Positions 1 to 6,517 of a stretch of 7,941 bases of DNA are shown in pieces. Each line of letters starts with the position of its first letter. The stretch's first letter is position 1. A program made the position numbers and the translations under genes. Below the pieces are notes generated by a model. It was not told where the DNA came from. It did not search any database and saw nothing but the letters and a program-made list of their open reading frames with translations. Source of the stretch: Clostridiales bacterium (lineage in GTDB: Bacteria > Bacillota > Clostridia > Oscillospirales > QAMX01). The stretch is from contig QAMX01000078.1 of the NCBI GenBank assembly GCA_003149835.1, positions 1 through 7,941 of the forward strand, given 5' to 3'.

Positions 1-92
1 CCGACGTCGCCCGAGAGCGAACGGTTGACACGGTCGCCCGCCTTGGATTTAAAGAAGAAAAATCGCTTCTTCGGCTTTTCCAATTTTTCCAT
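1..92 (-). CDS. Carbohydrate ABC transporter permease, MalG-type (N-terminal fragment)
   Basis: Only the first 30 codons lie in the window; the gene continues beyond the left edge. The ATG (90-92) lies 4 nt after the stop codon of the upstream permease, and an AGGTGG ribosome binding site sits inside the end of that gene, so the two are probably translationally coupled. The visible protein starts MEKLEKPKKRFFFFKSKAG and then has DRVNRSLSGDV. A lysine-rich, phenylalanine-rich tail followed by an NRS-x-GD stretch is what I know from second inner-membrane permeases (MalG/UgpE-like) of clostridial sugar ABC importers, just before the first membrane helix. The position behind a MalF-type permease and a solute-binding protein supports this. 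No membrane segment or EAA loop can be checked here, so the family call rests on context and the short N-terminus. Confidence 0.75.
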   Translation of the reverse strand, partial: MEKLEKPKKRFFFFKSKAGDRVNRSLSGDV

Positions 93-96
93 AAGA

Positions 97-1062
97 TCAG
101 GTGCCCACCTTTCTGAGGAACTTCTGAACGAGCTGGTTCGCGCCGACCATCAGCAGGAACAGCAGGGTTGCGATCGCCGAGGCGTATCCCATCTCAAAGC
201 GCAGGTTGCCGTAGTCCTCCAAATGGTGGACGATGGTGTGCGCGGCGTAGTTCGGGCTCGGGAAGCCGACGAGCTGCGTGATCATCGCGCCCATGCCGAA
301 GGATCCGGTGATGCTCATGACCGCCGCGAACATCAGATGTTCCTTCATAGAAGGCAGCGTGATAAACCACAGCTCCTGCCAGCGGTTTTTGATTCCGTCG
401 ATCGCGCCCGCTTCATACAGCTCGCGGTCAACGCTCTGCAAACCGGCGATCAGAGAAAGGAAGCCGGTACCCAGCGACATCCACAGGATCACGACGATCA
501 CGCAGGCGGGAATCGTCGCTTCATTTTTCAGCCACGGAATCGCCTCATTGATGAAGCCCCAGTCCAGAAGCCGGGAGTTCAGGAACCCGTACTCGTCGGC
601 GGAGAACAGGAAGGTGAAAATCACGTAGCTGTTGCCGGAGATCGCCGGCGCGTAGAAGAGCAGCGTCATGACCGCACGGATTTTCGGCGGCATTTCGTTG
701 ATCAGCCACGCAAACCCCAGACACATCAGGTAACCGACCGGTCCGGTAATCGCCGAGAAGACGATGGTGTTTTTGACCGCCGTCAGGAACAGGTCGTCTA
801 CCATGAAAAGCTGATAGTAGTTGTCGATGAATATGAACCTTGGGGACTGGATCATGTTAAACGACGTAAAGCTCAGTCCGATGGAAACGATAACGGGGAT
901 TACGATAAACGTCGTGAAGATCAAAGCATACGGCAAAAGAAAGAGATAGTAGGCGCGCGCTTTCTTCATTTCGCCGAATTTGAACTTAAAATACTTCCCG
1001 ATGTTTTGCAGGGCCGTATTCCGCGCCGGAACATCGCCCGCGGTTTTGTTGAGTTCTGCCAA
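97..1062 (-). CDS. Carbohydrate ABC transporter permease, MalF/UgpA-type
   Basis: This 321-aa integral membrane protein is one of two permease subunits of a CUT1-type sugar importer. About six hydrophobic segments are visible, near residues 38-61, 97-122, 130-155, 183-208, 243-267 and 292-315. The cytoplasmic EAA loop that docks the ATPase is EAGAIDG at residues 217-223, ending in ITLP at 234-237, which fits the family pattern EAA-x3-G-x9-I-x-LP. The start is a TTG (1060-1062): it lies just after a strong AGGAGGAGGAG ribosome binding site that abuts the stop codon of the solute-binding protein gene 14 nt upstream, and no ATG precedes the first helix. The weak TTG may lower permease output relative to the binding protein. 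No ATPase gene is visible; in Bacillota such importers often share a housekeeping MsmK/UgpC ATPase (inference). The substrate cannot be read from the sequence. Confidence 0.93.
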   Translation of the reverse strand: MAELNKTAGDVPARNTALQNIGKYFKFKFGEMKKARAYYLFLLPYALIFTTFIVIPVIVSIGLSFTSFNMIQSPRFIFIDNYYQLFMVDDLFLTAVKNTIVFSAITGPVGYLMCLGFAWLINEMPPKIRAVMTLLFYAPAISGNSYVIFTFLFSADEYGFLNSRLLDWGFINEAIPWLKNEATIPACVIVVILWMSLGTGFLSLIAGLQSVDRELYEAGAIDGIKNRWQELWFITLPSMKEHLMFAAVMSITGSFGMGAMITQLVGFPSPNYAAHTIVHHLEDYGNLRFEMGYASAIATLLFLLMVGANQLVQKFLRKVGT

Positions 1063-1076
1063 GGTCTCCTCCTCCT

Positions 1077-4000
1077 TTACTCAGTGATATCGTCGGCCGT
1101 GATGATGCCCATCTCCGTGCGCTTTTTGGTCAGCTCAGAGTTGATGTCGTCGATATAATCGAGCAGCGTTTCGCGCGGGTCGGTCATCTTCGTATAGGTC
1201 CGGTTGAAAGCGTTGTCCATGTGCCGCGTGGTGTAGTAACCGCCCGGCACCTCGGGGATTCCCTGCGCCCAGGAGCGCTGCGTCATCAGCAGCTTGTATT
1301 CGTCCATCGACCACGCCTGCTGGTACATGACGTTAATGTTCGCCGACGGAATACGCGCCGCGATACCCATCGTCGCTTCGACTTCGAGGCAGTACCGGGT
1401 CTGCGATTCGTCTGACGTCCACCATTTCAGGAATTCCCATGCGTTCTCCTTGTTGGTGGATTTTTGGAGAATAATACAGCCGTTGCCGCTCGTCGCCACA
1501 GAACGGTCGATGACCGTGTTGCCGTTCTCGTCGGTGCGCTCTACCCCGGGGACAAGCGCAAAGCTCCACAGGCCGCGGATTTCCGGGGCGGTGACGCTCA
1601 GGGCGTTCATCGTCGTGAAGTCCGCAATGCCGATCGGCACCTCACCGGTTCTGAAACGGTTCTGGAAGTCGATCTGCAACTCGATTTTATAGCTGCGGTA
1701 CAGATCGACATAGGCGATAAAGGCTTCGATCGCCGTCGGCGAGTCGAGATTCGTCGCATAGCCGAGCGTCTCGCCTTCGCCGCGGTACACGCTGCCGCCG
1801 CGCTGATAGAGCAGCGTATAGAAGTTGTTGACATTGGCCGGGAAACCGAAGTTCATGTAGTTGTTTTGCAGCTCTGGGATGATGTCGTAGACGTCGGCCC
1901 ATGTCTGCGGGACTTCAAGGCCAAGCTCTTCCATAATGTCTGTTCTGTAAAACATCACTTGGAAGTTCTGCGTTTCCGGCAGCGCATATACGCCGTTCAG
2001 ATACTGATACTGCACAAGCGAGCTGTCAAAGAAGCGCTGGGCTACCTCTTCATAATCGTCAAACTCAGCGAGATCGACAACGGCTCCGCGCATCGCGTAC
2101 TGAACCGGGTTGGTGCCCACGACTTGCAGCGCGACGTCCGGTCCCTTGCCGGCCAGCGTCGCCGGCAGCAGAGCGTTCAGATCGATCAGCTGGAGGTTGA
2201 CGGGAATATCCGGATGCTGGGTCATGAAGCTGTCGTCGATCATCTGCTTCAAGATCTGCGCCTGCTCGCGGCCGCCGCCGACGACCTGCCCGGCGACATT
2301 GCCCGGCGCAAACCAAACGGTAATCGCATCGTCGGAGGCGTTCTCCGCGCCGACGGACGTATAGTCGGTCGTAAACGACGACCAGAACAATTTCAGTTCA
2401 TGGCCGATCCCGGCGAAGAAACCGGCGTTGGCCTTGGGCAGCTCGACATCCGGCGAGGTGATGAGGAAATAGTCGAGCTCCAACGGCTGATAGTTGAGGT
2501 CGAGGATCCACTCAGCGATCGCCGAGACGTCGCTCTTAAACTGGGTAAAGTTCTTGGCGATTGTGTGGTCGCGGCTCGACATCGTATAGAGGCGGTCGGC
2601 CGCGCGTTCAAGCGTCGCCATGTCGGAGTTGCGCTCGCCGGTCAGCTCGAGCATATCGTTCATAATATCCATCAGCTCGTCGGCCTGCTCCTTCATCGTC
2701 ACAAGCTCGTTGGGCATGACTTCTTTGAAGTTATAGTCGCGCTCCTTATCCGGCTCGGTGCCGATGAGCATCAGCAGGCGGCGGTATACCGTCATCAGCT
2801 CGGTAACCGAGCTGTCGAGCCGCCGCGCCAGATCTTCGATAATGCCGAGGTTGACCTGCATCGTCATCGTATACGTCTTTCCCGCTTCAAAATAGAACAG
2901 GAACGGCTCTCCGATTTCCTCATCGCCCAGCGTATAGAAGCGGAAATCGGCATCGTAATAAAAGCCGCAGTTTTTCGCCTCCGCAAACGGGATCTCCCCG
3001 TCAATGCGCAGGCAGCGGCCCGAGGTCATGCTTTTATTGACGCTTTGGCGGCCGCGCATGGAAATACGGTACAGCCCGCTTTCCGGCACGGTAAGCTGCC
3101 AGGAAATCCACTGTCCGGCCGACTCCCACCGTTCGCCGCCGATCACGTTGACCTGCGTATGGTCATAGGTAAACTTGCCGCTGACGCCTGTCGTGCTCAC
3201 CGACGCGCGGCTGTGATACGGATACAGCGAGGAGGCGCTCTTCTGGTAGGTATCCTCCGCCTCGACCTTCACCGTCTGTCCGCTCGTCTCGGTATAGCCG
3301 TTGGCGGCGTATTCAGCCTGAACCTCTGCGTACGACTTCAATTCATCCTGCATGCCCAGACCGATCTCAGCAAGAAGCATCGGCTCTTTGACCGAGATCA
3401 CTTTGATCTCATGCTCGCCCGCTTCGAGGTAGAAGCGGAACGAATCGAAGTAATAGCCGCGGTCGTCGTTCAGGTATTTGGTCCGCCATTCCGGCGCTTC
3501 GACGGTCGTGGGCCGGATCTCATTGCCCGCGGTGTCAAAGACCGTTCCGACTTTTTCCGTATCCTGCCAGATACGGGAGAAAGCCAAATAAGACGCCTCT
3601 ATGAACGGATAATCGCCGTCAATTTGGATCTCGCGTTCAATGTCGGAACCCTTGCCCTCGATCGGGTAGTACTTGAAATAGATCTCGTACATCGCCGATT
3701 CGGGGACCGTCACCTTATAGGTGACATACGCCGCGTCGTACTCAACCAGCTCCATGTTGCTCTCGTTGCCGGTGATCTCGCCGGAATCCGCCTCTTGTTC
3801 CGCCGACATGTCCTTCATCAGCACCGCGTTCTTGACGCCTTCATACTCGTCGAACGTGGTGAGATTCATGTTCGTGTCGACATAATCAGCGGCGGGGACG
3901 ACGATATCCTCTCCATTATAGAGCGGCTTATCGGCGTGCTCGTTTATGTACCAGCTGTAAGAACCCTCTTTGAAATTGCTCGAGGTCGCGGTCTTGTCAA

Positions 4001-4163
4001 CCGCGCCGATCTCCTCCGTCTCGTCTGCGCTGACCGTCAAAGCGCCCGCCATGACGGACATAAGCATGACTACCGCGAGAAGAAGCTCCACGCTGCGCGT
4101 GAGTTTTCTCCTCGTTCCGCCGAAGACTTGCCGGCTGTCGCCGTTTCTGGTAAACCTCCGCAT
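1077..4163 (-). CDS. Large extracellular sugar-binding protein with two N-terminal carbohydrate-binding-like modules
   Basis: This 1028-aa protein is more than twice the length of a usual type 1 solute-binding protein (about 400-450 aa). Residues 1-24 are basic, 25-44 form a hydrophobic signal segment, and a likely cleavage site follows VSA at 46. There is no lipobox cysteine. Two related beta-rich modules follow: module A (about 145-258) and module B (about 340-437). Both carry TVPES, then IDGD/EYPF or IDGEIPF with EA, then F-x-FY-x-EAG. Residues 440-560 are helical, charged and heptad-like. The binding domain runs from about 613 to the end, with the family signature GVYALPETQNFQVMFYR (724-740), PQTWADV (752-758) and WEFLKWW (909-915). 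The ATG follows an AGGGTGG site. The gene heads the transporter operon and presumably captures oligosaccharide outside the membrane. Solute-binding function is well supported; the sugar-binding role of the modules is inferred from their pattern. Confidence 0.9.
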   Translation of the reverse strand: MRRFTRNGDSRQVFGGTRRKLTRSVELLLAVVMLMSVMAGALTVSADETEEIGAVDKTATSSNFKEGSYSWYINEHADKPLYNGEDIVVPAADYVDTNMNLTTFDEYEGVKNAVLMKDMSAEQEADSGEITGNESNMELVEYDAAYVTYKVTVPESAMYEIYFKYYPIEGKGSDIEREIQIDGDYPFIEASYLAFSRIWQDTEKVGTVFDTAGNEIRPTTVEAPEWRTKYLNDDRGYYFDSFRFYLEAGEHEIKVISVKEPMLLAEIGLGMQDELKSYAEVQAEYAANGYTETSGQTVKVEAEDTYQKSASSLYPYHSRASVSTTGVSGKFTYDHTQVNVIGGERWESAGQWISWQLTVPESGLYRISMRGRQSVNKSMTSGRCLRIDGEIPFAEAKNCGFYYDADFRFYTLGDEEIGEPFLFYFEAGKTYTMTMQVNLGIIEDLARRLDSSVTELMTVYRRLLMLIGTEPDKERDYNFKEVMPNELVTMKEQADELMDIMNDMLELTGERNSDMATLERAADRLYTMSSRDHTIAKNFTQFKSDVSAIAEWILDLNYQPLELDYFLITSPDVELPKANAGFFAGIGHELKLFWSSFTTDYTSVGAENASDDAITVWFAPGNVAGQVVGGGREQAQILKQMIDDSFMTQHPDIPVNLQLIDLNALLPATLAGKGPDVALQVVGTNPVQYAMRGAVVDLAEFDDYEEVAQRFFDSSLVQYQYLNGVYALPETQNFQVMFYRTDIMEELGLEVPQTWADVYDIIPELQNNYMNFGFPANVNNFYTLLYQRGGSVYRGEGETLGYATNLDSPTAIEAFIAYVDLYRSYKIELQIDFQNRFRTGEVPIGIADFTTMNALSVTAPEIRGLWSFALVPGVERTDENGNTVIDRSVATSGNGCIILQKSTNKENAWEFLKWWTSDESQTRYCLEVEATMGIAARIPSANINVMYQQAWSMDEYKLLMTQRSWAQGIPEVPGGYYTTRHMDNAFNRTYTKMTDPRETLLDYIDDINSELTKKRTEMGIITADDITE
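2853..3146 (-). other. Carbohydrate-binding-like module B of the solute-binding protein
   Basis: Residues about 340-437, the second copy of the internal duplication. It contains WISWQLTVPES, then LRIDGEIPFAEA, then FLFYFEAGKTYTMTM. It is preceded by VKVEAED (298-304), a start typical of CBM6/35-like modules, so the true module may begin near residue 297. Aromatic residues (W346, W352, W355, Y402, Y403) could form a sugar-stacking face; that is inference. Confidence 0.55.
3390..3731 (-). other. Carbohydrate-binding-like module A of the solute-binding protein
   Basis: Residues about 145-258. It aligns by eye with module B: YVTYKVTVPES, then IQIDGDYPFIEA, then FRFYLEAGEHEIKV. The strand pattern and the EAG-x-H/Y-x-I/M ending resemble CBM6/CBM35-type beta-sandwich modules, but I cannot assign a family. 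It carries an insertion (about residues 200-240) that module B lacks at the same place. Confidence 0.55.
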
Positions 4164-4218
4164 GCTTCCACCCTTTCCTTACAGGATAACTTTTGCTAAG
4201 ACTGTTTCCGATCTCTGC

Positions 4219-4315
4219 CGAAATGCGGTTTCGAAAAAACGTTTGTGTATTTTGCCCTACGGCAAAAAAGGACAAATCAAAGAATTACACCTCGAAATCG
4301 GGCGTAAATCTTTGA
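4219..4315 (-). promoter_or_regulatory. Structured 5' leader of the transporter operon (three hairpins)
   Basis: Between the promoter and the ATG three inverted repeats follow each other. The largest has 12-nt arms TCAAAGAATTAC (4277-4288) and GTAAATCTTTGA (4304-4315) with one mismatch and a 15-nt loop. The next has TTTTGCC (4250-4256) and GGCAAAA (4261-4267) with a 4-nt loop, and the third has CGAAA (4219-4223) and TTTCG (4229-4233). On the minus-strand RNA a U-rich stretch (TTTGTCCTTTTTT) follows the first hairpin, giving an attenuator-like look. I recognise no known riboswitch family. The structures are visible; a regulatory role is inference. Confidence 0.35.
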
Positions 4316-4390
4316 AAAGGCATTTATTTCATCACAATAACCGCATGATTCGACATTCCATCGTAAAATAGCCCAATAGACTCTACCTAT

Positions 4391-4419
4391 ATGATATTTT
4401 ATTTGTGGTAATTTGTCAA
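4391..4419 (-). promoter_or_regulatory. Sigma-A promoter of the sugar transporter operon
   Basis: Read on the minus strand, a perfect -35 box TTGACA (4414-4419) and a -10 box TATCAT (4391-4396, one mismatch to TATAAT) are separated by exactly 17 bp. Transcription would start near 4384, giving a leader of about 220 nt before the ATG at 4163. The spacer carries one copy of a 10-bp inverted repeat, a candidate operator. Confidence 0.8.
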
Positions 4420-4484
4420 GAGCCGCAACACTCTTGCAGATATTAAACTTTTATGAAACGTGTTCATATTGTCACTTCTGCCAC
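4399..4484 (-). other. Candidate pair of tiny upstream ORFs with a strong ribosome binding site
   Basis: On the minus strand a perfect AGGAGG (4491-4496) is followed after 6 nt by GTG (4482-4484), which opens a 6-codon ORF (MAEVTI) ending in TGA at 4464-4466. That stop overlaps an ATG (4465-4467) as ATGA, the arrangement of coupled genes; the second ORF runs 22 codons (begins MNTFHKSLISARVLRLL) and stops at 4399-4401. A -10-like TATACT (4505-4510) lies just upstream but has no clear -35 box. The second ORF runs through the -35 box of the operon promoter, which argues for chance or for a decayed gene start. Low confidence. Confidence 0.2.
4452..4468. promoter_or_regulatory. 17-bp palindrome, candidate operator upstream of the transporter promoter
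   Basis: TATGAA and TTCATA form perfect 6-bp arms around the central ACGTG. It lies about 33 bp upstream of the -35 box, a position that suits an activator, or a second site for a repressor. It resembles operators of LacI-type sugar regulators in general form but does not fit the CcpA cre consensus spacing. Confidence 0.3.
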
Positions 4485-4602
4485 AAATAACCTCCTATAT
4501 TTTTAGTATATTGGGTAAGATTGGATGATATGTTTTTTGCTGCATAAACATTTGTCGCGCCGGTTTTCTCTCGCCCGCCCTTCCTTTCCTGTCCCATACT
4601 GC

Positions 4603-4635
4603 AAAAAAGCGGCGTTTCAACACGCCGCTTTTTTT
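4603..4635 (-). terminator. Rho-independent terminator after the acyl-CoA synthetase gene
   Basis: A 7-bp GC-rich stem, GCGGCGT (4609-4615) and ACGCCGC (4622-4628), has a 6-nt loop and is flanked by six A and seven T on the plus strand. On the minus strand the stem is followed by six U, so it ends the synthetase transcript about 110 nt after its stop codon. The symmetric A and T runs would also let it work in the other direction, but no plus-strand gene leads into it. Confidence 0.9.
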
Positions 4636-4742
4636 CATAAGCCAAGGATAACCGTCATTATGCACAACGTTCAAAAGTGACGATTACTTTTTGTATTTTT
4701 GTTTTCAACCAGTACAACTTCCGGTATACTAAAAGATGGAAA

Positions 4743-6401
4743 TCATGTGCGGTCGTTTTTGCGGATCTCCGCCCGTTTGATTTTTCCGCTGAATGTCTTG
4801 GGAATTTCCTCCACAAACTCGATAATCCGCGGGTATTTATAAGGCGCTGTCGTCCGTTTGACGTGATCCTGCAACTCTTTTTTCAGCGCGTCGGAGGGAA
4901 CCGCGCCTTTGACCAGCACGACCGTCGCTTTGACGATCTGCCCGCGCTCGTCGTCGGGCACGGCCGTGATCGCAGCCTCCATAACGCTCGGATGCTCCAA
5001 CAGCGCGCTTTCGACCTCAAACGGCCCGATCCGATAGCCCGAGCTTTTGATCACGTCGTCGGCGCGGCCGACAAACCACAGATACCCGTCCTCGTCCATC
5101 CACGCCATGTCGCCGGTGTGGTACCAGCCGCCGTACATAATCTCCGCGGTTTTCGCTTCGTCCCGGTAGTAGCCGCAGGTCAGCCCGGCCGGCCGGCCGT
5201 GCGAAATGTCGATACAGATCTCGCCTTCGTCGCCCGGTTCGACCTCCGTGCCGTCGTCGCCGATCAGCTTGATGTTGAAATGCGGGCTCGGCTTGCCCGT
5301 TGAGCCCGGCTTGGCCGGAATCCACGGGAACGTCGCAATCAGAACCGCCGTCTCCGACTGTCCAAACCCCTCCCGGAGCTCCAAGCCCGTGAGCTGCTTC
5401 CATTTATTGTAAACCTCTGCGTTCAGCGGCTCGCCGGCGATGCAGCAGTGGCGCAGGCTGGAAAGATCGTAGTGCTCGATATCGGCTTTGATCAGGAAGC
5501 GGAATACCGTCGGCGGCGCGCAGAAAACCGTCACCTTATGCTGCTCGATGACATGCAGCAGGTCCGTGGGGTTAAACTTGCTGTCGTAATCGTAGACAAA
5601 GATCGCCGCCTCGCAGATCCATTGGCCGTAGATCTTTCCCCACGAGGTCTTGGCCCAGCCCGTGTCGGCGTGGGTAAAGTGCAGGTCGCCGGGATGCAGA
5701 TCCTGCCAGAACTTCGCGGTCAGAATATGGCCGAGCGGATAGCGGCAATCGTGGACGACCATCTTCGGCAGCCCCGTGGTGCCGGAGGTGAAGTACATCA
5801 GCAGCAGGTCGTCGTTGCAGGCGGCGTCTTTGCCGGTCGGGCGCTGAAAATCGTCCGGCGCCGCGTCGAGCGCCGCGTCAAAGTCGATATAGCCCTTATG
5901 CGCCTCTCCGACGACGAACTTGCAGCGCAGCGACGGCGCTTTTTGTTGCGCGTCGTCGATCGCCGCCAGCAGCCGCGGATCGTCGATGGCGACGACCGCC
6001 GCCACAGACGCGGCGGTAAAGCGGTATTCGAGATCCTTCTCCATCAGCTGATGGGTCGCCGGCAGCAGCACCGCGCCGATCTTGTGCAGCGCCAGCGCGC
6101 AGATCCAGTACTGGTATTTGCTGCGCAGCAGCGTCATAACGACGTCGCCCTTCCGAATGCCGTAAGACACAAGCATCGACGCCGCTTTGTCGGACAGCCG
6201 CTTCATATCGGCAAACGTAAAGGTCGCCTCGTTGCCCTTGTCGTCGCACCAGACGAGCGCGCGCGCCTCCGGTTTTGTGCGCGCCAGCTCGTCTACGACG
6301 TCGTAGGCAAAATTGAAATTTTCGGGGACATGGATTTGAAATCTGTCGCGGAAATCCTCATAAGAAGAAAATTCCGTCTCGCAAAACTTAGATATCAGCA
6401 T
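4743..6401 (-). CDS. Acyl-CoA synthetase (AMP-forming), acetyl/medium-chain/benzoate-CoA ligase type
   Basis: This 552-aa cytoplasmic enzyme activates a carboxylic acid with ATP to an acyl-adenylate and then transfers it to CoA. The ANL-family motifs are complete: the P-loop TSGTTGLPK (205-213), GEP (323-325), GFGQSET (345-351), YHTGD (427-431), GRADDVIKSSGYRIGP (445-460) and the C-terminal SGKIKR with the adenylation lysine K540. The stretch DTGWAKTSWGKIYGQW (246-261) followed by CAPPTVFRFLI (294-304) resembles the medium-chain and benzoate-CoA ligase branch more than classical Acs, which is longer (about 650 aa). Substrate choice cannot be read directly. The ATG follows GAGG at a 6-nt spacing. 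It is the second gene after a valine-type T-box, 116 nt behind the XRE/cupin gene, with no convincing promoter of its own. A branched short-chain acid such as isobutyrate is the substrate I infer from that context; acetate, propionate or an aryl acid remain possible. Confidence 0.93.
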   Translation of the reverse strand: MLISKFCETEFSSYEDFRDRFQIHVPENFNFAYDVVDELARTKPEARALVWCDDKGNEATFTFADMKRLSDKAASMLVSYGIRKGDVVMTLLRSKYQYWICALALHKIGAVLLPATHQLMEKDLEYRFTAASVAAVVAIDDPRLLAAIDDAQQKAPSLRCKFVVGEAHKGYIDFDAALDAAPDDFQRPTGKDAACNDDLLLMYFTSGTTGLPKMVVHDCRYPLGHILTAKFWQDLHPGDLHFTHADTGWAKTSWGKIYGQWICEAAIFVYDYDSKFNPTDLLHVIEQHKVTVFCAPPTVFRFLIKADIEHYDLSSLRHCCIAGEPLNAEVYNKWKQLTGLELREGFGQSETAVLIATFPWIPAKPGSTGKPSPHFNIKLIGDDGTEVEPGDEGEICIDISHGRPAGLTCGYYRDEAKTAEIMYGGWYHTGDMAWMDEDGYLWFVGRADDVIKSSGYRIGPFEVESALLEHPSVMEAAITAVPDDERGQIVKATVVLVKGAVPSDALKKELQDHVKRTTAPYKYPRIIEFVEEIPKTFSGKIKRAEIRKNDRT

Positions 6402-6428
6402 ATTCAGCCTCGCCTATATAGAGTCGTT

Positions 6429-6496
6429 CCGTTCCCTTTCGGAAACGCTTTTTTGAATATTGTGCCGCCCGCCGCCGCGCCGCTGTCACAGCGGCG
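6429..6496 (-). other. Intergenic hairpins between the regulator and synthetase genes
   Basis: Two perfect hairpins lie in the 116-nt gap. CGCCGCTG (6478-6485) and CAGCGGCG (6489-6496) form an 8-bp stem with a 3-nt loop. On the minus-strand RNA, CGTTTCC and GGGAACG (6430-6447) form a 7-bp stem (one G-U pair) closed by a GAAA tetraloop. Neither is followed by a U run on the minus strand, so they are unlikely to terminate this operon. They could protect or separate the two messages (inference). Confidence 0.4.
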
Positions 6497-6517
6497 GTTC
6501 AGCCGGACAAGCGGATT

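Larger units (their letters stand above)
4399..4490. repeat. 10-bp inverted repeat pair flanking the transporter promoter -35 region
   Basis: TTATTTGTGG (4399-4408) and its exact reverse complement CCACAAATAA (4481-4490) lie 82 bp apart centre to centre, about eight helical turns. The first copy sits in the spacer between the -35 and -10 boxes; the second is upstream of the -35 box. This arrangement would suit a repressor binding two sites and looping the DNA. A chance match is possible in AT-rich intergenic DNA. Confidence 0.4.

Noticed and set aside
25..1158. Plus-strand open frame (377 codons) opposite the permease gene
   Set aside because: The minus-strand frame has six membrane helices and the EAA loop; the plus frame is low-complexity charged sequence.
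1464..4199. Very long plus-strand open frame (911 codons) opposite the solute-binding protein gene
   Set aside because: It is an antisense shadow of a GC-rich gene: rich in Arg, His and Val with no recognisable domain, no ribosome binding site, and the minus-strand frame carries clear family motifs.
4453..4467. CcpA cre site over the 17-bp palindrome
   Set aside because: The central CG is one base out of register with the cre consensus, so it is kept only as an unassigned palindrome.
4530..4551. 6-bp inverted repeat ATGTTT/AAACAT
   Set aside because: Short arms, a 10-nt loop and AT-rich surroundings; expected by chance and not placed at a promoter.
4562..4595. Pyrimidine-rich plus-strand tract downstream of the synthetase terminator
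   Set aside because: It encodes no ORF, has no repeat unit or stem, and I see no function for it.
4702..4730. Possible plus-strand promoter (TTTTCA, 17 bp, TATACT)
   Set aside because: The -35 box matches only four of six positions and no plus-strand gene follows; it would only give antisense RNA into the synthetase gene.
6402..6440. Separate promoter for the acyl-CoA synthetase (TATATA near 6415)
   Set aside because: No acceptable -35 box at the right distance, and the start would fall on the ribosome binding site.
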